Below the pieces are notes generated by a model that was given only the letters and a program-made list of their open reading frames with translations, ran no database searches and was not told where the DNA came from. This document shows positions 5,886 to 9,856 of a DNA stretch of 9,856 bases, piece after piece. Each line of letters opens with the position of its first letter. The first letter of the stretch is position 1. The position numbers and the translations under genes are program-made. The stretch is from JAWLCG01 sp041687295. Its GTDB lineage: Bacteria; Planctomycetota; Phycisphaerae; SM23-33; FEN-1343. The stretch lies in assembly GCA_041687295.1 (NCBI GenBank), contig JAWLCG010000181.1, positions 1 through 9,856 on the forward strand, written 5' to 3'.

Positions 5886-8249
5886 ATGGCCACGCCAAGC
5901 CGCCCCAGCCACCGACGGCCTCCACGCCGTCACTCGCAGCCGACGGAGAGCGTCTTGAAGGTGTTGCACGAAATCCGGAACCGCGCGTTTGGCCTGCTGG
6001 GCCTGGTGACGCTGGCGCTGCTGGTGTGGGTCTCGCAGCAGAACTTTCTGATGTTCCACGCCCTGGCCGAGATGTTCGCCATCGCCGTGGCGGCCGCCAT
6101 CTTCATGCTGGCCTGGAACGCCCGGCGGGTGATGGGCAACGGGTTCCTGCTGTTCGTGGGCATCGCGTACCTGTTCGTGGCGATCCTGGATCTGGTGCAT
6201 ACGCTGGCCTTCCGGGGCATGGGGCTGCTGGGGTCGGGCTCGGCCGACCCGGCCACGCAGCTCTGGATCGCCGCCCGGTACATCCAGGCCGGCTCGCTGC
6301 TGGCGGCGCCGCTGTTCCTGACCCGCCGGCTGAGGCCCACGCTGACGATGCTGGCCTACGCGGTCCTGACGGCCGGCGTGCTGGCCTCGATCTTCCTGTG
6401 GGACAACTTCCCGACCTGCTACGTCGACCTGCCCGGCGGCGGCGGCTACCAGACCCAGTTCAAGATCGTCAGCGAGTACGTCATCAGCGGCCTGCTGATC
6501 GGCTCGCTGTTGTTGCTGCTGCACCGGCGGCGCCACCTTCAGGAATCGATCGTCTGGATGATCGGCGGCGCCATTGGCCTGACGGTCCTGTCGGAGCTGG
6601 CCTTCACGCAGTACGCCGGCGTCTACGAGGCCAGCAACGTCCTGGGCCACCTGCTCAAGATCGTCGCCTTCTACCTGGTCTACCGGGCCGTCATCGTCAC
6701 GGGCCTGACCAGGCCCTACGAGCTGCTCTTCCGCGACCTGACCAACAGCCAGCAGGCCCTGGCCCGCTCGGAGCGGCGGCTGCGCCGACTGGCCGATGCC
6801 AACATCATCGGCGTCCTCAGCGCCGACGCCGAGGGGCGGGTCCTGCACGCCAACGACGCCTACGCCGACATGCTCGGCTACAGCCGGGGCGAGATCGAGA
6901 GCGGCCAGGTGGGCTGGCGTGACCTGACGCCGCCGGAATTCCTGCCCCTGGACGAGCAGGCCATCGCCGAGTGCCGCATCCACGGCGCCTGCACGCCCTA
7001 CCAGAAGGAGTACCTCCGCCGCGACGGCCAGCGCGTGCCGGTGCTGATCGGCTATGCCCTGGTCAGTGAGGACGAGCAGCCCGGCGAGTTCATCTGCTTC
7101 GTGGTGGACCTGACGGCCCAGAAGCACGCCGAGGCCGCCCGGCGCCAGGCCGCCGCCCGGCTGAGCCAGCTGCTCGAGAGCATCAGCGACGCCTTCGTGT
7201 CGGTCGATGAGCAGTGGCGCTTCACCTACGTCAACGATGCCGCCGCCCGCATGCTGGGCCGCAGCCGCGAGGAGATGCTCGGGCAGGCGATGTGGCAGGT
7301 CTTTGCGGACCTGGACGGCACGGAGTTCCAAACCCAGCTGCGCCGCGCGATGGACGAGGACCGGCGCGTGGACTTCGAGTCCTACAGCGATCGGCTGGAG
7401 GCCTGGCTGGAGGTCCGCTGCTACCCCAGCGCCGAGGGCCTGTCGATCTTCTTCACCGACACCACGGCCCGCAAGAAGGCCGAGGAGCAGCTCCGCCACA
7501 CCGCCGAGGAGCTCGCCCGCTCCAACCGCGACCTCGAACAGTTCGCCTACGTCGCCAGCCATGATCTGCAGGAGCCCCTGCGGATGGTCACCGGCTACAT
7601 GGACCTGATCCAGCGCCGCTACGCCGACCAGCTCGACGACGACGCCCGCGAGTTCATCGGGTTCGCCGCCGACGGCGCCACCCGCATGAAGACGCTCATC
7701 CAGGACCTGCTGGCCTACTCGCGGGTCGGCACGCGGGGCAAGCCGTTCGTCCCCATCGACCTGGCCAAGCCCCTCGCGCAGGCCCTGGAGCACCTGCAGG
7801 TCCGCCTGGCCGAGAACGGCGCCGAGGTCACCCACGACCCGCTGCCCACGGTCCTGGGCGACCAGACCCAGCTGACCCAGCTGTTCCTGAACCTCATCGG
7901 CAACGCCATCAAGTTCCGCAGCCCCGACCGCTCGCCGCGCATCCACGTGTCGGCCCAGCGCGGCGAGGGGGAGTGGACCCTCTGCGTCGAGGACAACGGC
8001 ATCGGCATCGAGCCGCAGTACCTCGAGCGGATCTTCATCATCTTTCAGCGCCTCCACGCCCGCACCGACTACCCCGGCACGGGCATCGGCCTGGCGCTGT
8101 GCAAGCGGGTCGTCGACCGCCACGGCGGGCGGATCTGGGCCAAGAGCACCCCCGGCCAGGGCAGCCGATTCTGCTTCGCCCTGCCCGACCACGCCCACCC
8201 CCACCGCCCCGCGCCCCCCACGACCGTCATGACCGACGAGTCGCAGTAG
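5886..8249 (+). CDS. Membrane-bound sensor histidine kinase (MASE3-PAS-PAS-HisKA-HATPase)
   Basis: This 787-residue two-component sensor would autophosphorylate and pass phosphate to an unknown response regulator. Residues 1-25 are a basic, presumably cytoplasmic tail. About 33-275 form a MASE3-type multi-helix membrane sensor (QQNFLMFHALAEMFAI, LDLVHTLAFRGMG, WIAARYIQAGSLL). Two PAS domains follow (about 297-415 and 422-530). The dimerisation and phosphorylation domain (about 545-615) has ASHDLQEPLRMV with phospho-accepting His559. The ATPase domain has NLIGNAIKF (N box, Asn669 and Asn673), DNGIGI (703-708), IFIIFQRLH and GTGIGLALCKR (731-741). All catalytic motifs look intact. No receiver domain or response regulator gene is in the window, so it is an orphan here. 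ATG 5886 follows a weak purine-rich stretch (5866-5875); the N-terminus is less certain. The ligand is unknown. Confidence 0.92.
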   Translation: MATPSRPSHRRPPRRHSQPTESVLKVLHEIRNRAFGLLGLVTLALLVWVSQQNFLMFHALAEMFAIAVAAAIFMLAWNARRVMGNGFLLFVGIAYLFVAILDLVHTLAFRGMGLLGSGSADPATQLWIAARYIQAGSLLAAPLFLTRRLRPTLTMLAYAVLTAGVLASIFLWDNFPTCYVDLPGGGGYQTQFKIVSEYVISGLLIGSLLLLLHRRRHLQESIVWMIGGAIGLTVLSELAFTQYAGVYEASNVLGHLLKIVAFYLVYRAVIVTGLTRPYELLFRDLTNSQQALARSERRLRRLADANIIGVLSADAEGRVLHANDAYADMLGYSRGEIESGQVGWRDLTPPEFLPLDEQAIAECRIHGACTPYQKEYLRRDGQRVPVLIGYALVSEDEQPGEFICFVVDLTAQKHAEAARRQAAARLSQLLESISDAFVSVDEQWRFTYVNDAAARMLGRSREEMLGQAMWQVFADLDGTEFQTQLRRAMDEDRRVDFESYSDRLEAWLEVRCYPSAEGLSIFFTDTTARKKAEEQLRHTAEELARSNRDLEQFAYVASHDLQEPLRMVTGYMDLIQRRYADQLDDDAREFIGFAADGATRMKTLIQDLLAYSRVGTRGKPFVPIDLAKPLAQALEHLQVRLAENGAEVTHDPLPTVLGDQTQLTQLFLNLIGNAIKFRSPDRSPRIHVSAQRGEGEWTLCVEDNGIGIEPQYLERIFIIFQRLHARTDYPGTGIGLALCKRVVDRHGGRIWAKSTPGQGSRFCFALPDHAHPHRPAPPTTVMTDESQ

Positions 8250-8294
8250 GCCGGGTCGAGCGCGTAGGCCGGGTCGAGCGCAGCGAGGCCCGGC
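8246..8294. repeat. GCCGGGTCGAG repeat with an 18-base tandem duplication over the kinase stop codon
   Basis: GTAGGCCGGGTCGAGCGC occurs twice back to back (8246-8263 and 8264-8281), then continues into AGCGAGGCCCGGC. The TAG in the first copy (8247-8249) is the stop codon of the histidine kinase. The 27 bases at 8268-8294 are identical to 9121-9147. The unit can fold by pairing GCCGGG with CCCGGC. Confidence 0.8.
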
Positions 8295-8340
8295 AGGGGC
8301 AGTCGCCAGCGCCCCCCATCCAGACCCGTGGACCGTCGTC

Positions 8341-8482
8341 ATATAGCGCGCCTTGCGATTGCGCCTGTGGGACCCAAAGCACCGTCCGGCCCAAGCCCAC
8401 GGAATGCCTTCCGTGGGCATTCGTGGCTGGACCGTCGATCGGGCGGCCCGGTTCACCCGCATGTCCGGCAGGAAAATGGTCC
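8341..8482 (-). repeat. Nested-hairpin dispersed element, copy B (inverted)
   Basis: Read on the - strand, this copy aligns with copy A. It has ACCATTTTCC near its left end, then TGCGGGTG, the inner stem GCCCACGGAA/TTCCGTGGGC, TTGGGCC, CAGGCGCAATCG and a terminal CTATAT. On the + strand the inner stem arms are 8395-8404 and 8409-8418. The top pair of the inner stem is A-T where copy A has T-A, so pairing is kept. The middle stem has one mismatch and the outer right arm has diverged, so this copy looks more decayed than A and C. The 416-base gap 8250-8665 contains no gene, only this copy, copy C and the repeat at 8246-8294. Confidence 0.65.
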
Positions 8483-8484
8483 AG

Positions 8485-8615
8485 ACCGTTTTGCTCGCGA
8501 ACCTGCGGGGGCGTTGTGCCGGGTCAGGCACGGCCCGGCCGAGATGCCCACGGATTGCCTTCCGTGGGCTTGGGCAAAACCTTTGCTCAACCCGCAGGCG
8601 CAGGCGCAAAATGGT
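8485..8615 (+). repeat. Nested-hairpin dispersed element, copy C
   Basis: The outer stem pairs ACCGTTTTGC (8485-8494) with GCAAAATGGT (8606-8615). The middle stem pairs CCTGCGGG (8502-8509) with CCCGCAGG (8591-8598). The inner stem pairs GCCCACGGA (8546-8554) with TCCGTGGGC (8561-8569). Between the middle and inner left arms, GCGTTGTG is shared with copy A, as is CCGCAGGCGCA on the right. It starts two bases after copy B and points the other way, so B and C form a head-to-head pair between two converging genes. Confidence 0.75.
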
Positions 8616-8665
8616 GCAGCCCCCGGCATGCCGCGGGCTCTATGGGAAAGAGTCCGGCGTGTTGG

Positions 8666-8935
8666 CTACTCGCCCGGCTTGCAGGCGGCGCGGAGGGTCT
8701 CGATCCGTCGGCCCTGGTCGCCGTGGGCGGAGTCGTAGGCGAAGGCGATGACGTGCTCGCAGGGCAGTTGGCCGCACTGGCCGCAGTGGTCGATGCCCTT
8801 GCGGATGCAGCACTGGGCGATGACGCACTCGCCCCAGAACATCTTGCCGCCAGACGCCCGGCAGCCGGGGCAACCCGTCGAGGCCCGGTGTTCGCATCGG
8901 CCACAGTCCAGGCCGCAGTAGGCCATGTCGTTCAT
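8666..8935 (-). CDS. DUF3795-type cysteine-rich small protein
   Basis: The 89-residue product begins MNDMAYCGLDCGRCE and ends FAYDSAHGDQGRRIETLRAAC plus KPGE, the pattern of the DUF3795 family, whose function is not established. Twelve cysteines lie at residues 7, 11, 14, 22, 25, 37, 42, 43, 51, 54, 59 and 85, in groups such as CGLDCGRC, CPGC, QCC and CGQC. That spacing suggests bound zinc or iron-sulphur, but no ligand set can be assigned by eye. There is no signal peptide or membrane segment, so it should be cytoplasmic. I chose ATG 8935 because it matches the family start and has GGAG at 8941-8944 (read on the - strand), five bases before it. An in-frame upstream ATG at 9112 would add 59 residues coded by repeat sequence. 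It converges on the kinase and follows the CBM9-like gene after 228 bases, so co-transcription is possible but unproven. Confidence 0.85.
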   Translation of the reverse strand: MNDMAYCGLDCGRCEHRASTGCPGCRASGGKMFWGECVIAQCCIRKGIDHCGQCGQLPCEHVIAFAYDSAHGDQGRRIETLRAACKPGE

Positions 8936-8997
8936 GTGCTCTCCAAAGTAATCCCCGCAGCCCCTGGCCGCCCATGCAGGCGACAGAGACGGCTCTG

Positions 8998-9064
8998 CCG
9001 TAGGGCGGGCATCGCCCGCCGTCGACGGCGTCAGGCGCCCCGGCCGGCCATGCCCGCCCTGCGG
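8998..9064. repeat. Nested inverted repeat upstream of the DUF3795 gene
   Basis: CCGTAGGGCGGGCAT (8998-9012) and ATGCCCGCCCTGCGG (9050-9064) are inverted repeats matching at 14 of 15 positions. Inside are a tight alternative hairpin, GGCGGGC (9004-9010) with GCCCGCC (9014-9020), and a 14-base perfect palindrome CGCCGTCGACGGCG (9017-9030). The long and short hairpins share bases and cannot form together. It lies between the two - strand genes, 62 bases before the DUF3795 start, so it could act in the leader or as a terminator of the upstream gene; it may equally be a passive repeat. Confidence 0.6.
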
Positions 9065-9120
9065 CCCCACTATGTGCGGGCCATCGTAACGATCGGCCCG
9101 GGCCAGGACCATACCCGCAG

Positions 9121-9147
9121 GCCGGGTCGAGCGCAGCGAGGCCCGGC
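9121..9147. repeat. GCCGGGTCGAG 27-base repeat, second copy
   Basis: This is identical over 27 bases to 8268-8294 and ends 16 bases downstream of the stop codon of the - strand CBM9-like gene. GCCGGG and CCCGGC at the ends can pair. Both copies therefore sit at or just past the 3' end of a gene, which fits a transcript-end structure, although they are on the same strand while the genes are on opposite strands. Confidence 0.8.
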
Positions 9148-9163
9148 AGGGCTGCGTCGGTGC

Positions 9164-9826
9164 CTACGCGAAGTGCAGCTCGCCGAAGCACTCGGGGCGG
9201 TGGTAGTCGGGCTGTTCGGCGGCGATGGGGTTCCAGCAGGCGTACTGGGGGTCGGTCTGGCCGCCGCAGCGGTAGAGGTTGGCCCGCCAGATGTGCCCGG
9301 GGCCGGCCTGCACGTCCAGGCCGGTGAACTCGGCCAGCAGGTCCAGCGGCAGCCGGGCGGCGGCCCACCAGCCGGCGTCGGCGGGCGAGTCGTCCTTGGG
9401 CCCGGCCGGCAGGGAGCTGACCACTTCCACCCGCCCGGCCAGCTCCGGCGTGATGAGCTTCCGGCCATGCCGGCCAGCCCCGAAGCCCATCAGGAAGGCC
9501 CCGCAGGCGTTGATCTCCAGGTTGAAGTAGCCCAGCCCGTCGGGCCGGGGGGCCGCGAAGAGCTCGACGCAGCTGTCCAGCCAGACGGGCCCGTTGAGCT
9601 CGGTGGCCTGGCAGCTGATGTGGCGGTCCTCGCAGAGGAACTGCACGGAGAGGGCCCGGTCGTCGTACAGCAGCCGGGCCGTCGTCGCCTGGCGCTGGCC
9701 GGCGGCGAACCACGGGTAGCGGTCGATGGCCATGGGCTCGGCGGCGGCCCAGGCGGTGCCCTCGACCTCGCCGGTCAGGGGGGCGGGCTGGGCGGCGCGC
9801 TCAACGCGGGCGGTTCGGGTCGACAT
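9164..9826 (-). CDS. Carbohydrate-binding family 9-like protein
   Basis: The 220-residue product looks like a stand-alone CBM9-like beta-sandwich domain, a fold that binds sugars in xylanases but is also found in proteins of unknown role. Supporting stretches are RLLYDDRALSVQFLCED (51-67), VWLDSCVELFAAP (81-93), GYFNLEINACGAFLMGFG (99-116), GWWAAARLPLDLL (152-164), WRANLYRCGG (180-189), CWNPI (197-201) and the family-like ending DYHRPECFGELHF (207-219). There is no signal peptide, membrane segment or attached catalytic domain, so it is probably cytoplasmic and its ligand is unknown. ATG 9826 has GGAG about ten bases upstream on the - strand. The gene is complete; only 30 bases of the window remain beyond its start, so its promoter or operon partners are not visible. 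Confidence 0.8.
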   Translation of the reverse strand: MSTRTARVERAAQPAPLTGEVEGTAWAAAEPMAIDRYPWFAAGQRQATTARLLYDDRALSVQFLCEDRHISCQATELNGPVWLDSCVELFAAPRPDGLGYFNLEINACGAFLMGFGAGRHGRKLITPELAGRVEVVSSLPAGPKDDSPADAGWWAAARLPLDLLAEFTGLDVQAGPGHIWRANLYRCGGQTDPQYACWNPIAAEQPDYHRPECFGELHFA

Positions 9827-9856
9827 CAGAAGAATTCTCCAGCGGGGTCAGGGGAC

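Noticed and set aside
5547..8609. A 1020-codon open frame on the - strand
   Set aside because: It runs antisense through the whole histidine kinase gene and into the repeats. Its translation is low-complexity (rich in G, A, V, D, Q and L), as expected opposite GC-rich codons, and has no recognisable domain.
8246..8615. CRISPR array
   Set aside because: Repeats are few, unequally spaced, in both orientations and differ in sequence, and there are no cas genes.
8328..8751. Two + strand open frames after the kinase gene
   Set aside because: Both are translations of the hairpin elements B and C (AHG.PSVGI-like and PWAWA-like strings that recur wherever the repeat does), and they run into the antisense of the DUF3795 gene.

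Overview
This is a GC-rich chromosomal window with eight protein genes, six on the + strand and two on the - strand. There is no rRNA, tRNA, CRISPR array, transposase or phage gene. The combination of GC-rich codon use, short conserved housekeeping genes and intergenic gaps packed with hairpin-forming dispersed repeats is what I would expect from a planctomycete-type bacterium (Phycisphaerae or a relative). That placement is inference; nothing here fixes the taxonomy.

Left part (1-2360): a putative -10 box and a strong Shine-Dalgarno sequence precede a classical 53-residue rubredoxin. Its reading frame has no ATG, GTG or TTG and appears to begin at ATC. Next comes a YitJ-type fused homocysteine S-methyltransferase / methylenetetrahydrofolate reductase, which can make and use methyl-folate units for methionine synthesis.

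Middle (2361-5470): a gap of about 380 bases holds a 260-base structure with long inverted ends. It is followed by rimO (methylthiolation of ribosomal protein S12) and, after a palindromic 8-base-period repeat, by pgsA and pgpA. These last two are four bases apart and encode consecutive steps of phosphatidylglycerol synthesis.

Right part (5471-9856): an orphan membrane-bound histidine kinase (MASE3, two PAS, HisKA, HATPase) lies between two repeat-rich gaps. Converging on it from the - strand are a 12-cysteine DUF3795-type protein and a cytoplasmic-looking carbohydrate-binding family 9-like protein.

The most unusual content lies between the genes. Three copies of a nested-hairpin element of about 140 bases occur at 5547-5690, 8341-8482 (inverted) and 8485-8615, with base changes that preserve pairing. 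There are also two identical copies of a 27-base repeat, one of which is partly duplicated across the stop codon of the kinase gene, and further inverted-repeat clusters. I see no complete new enzymatic system; the best candidates for something undescribed are the structured repeat family and the ATC-initiated rubredoxin.
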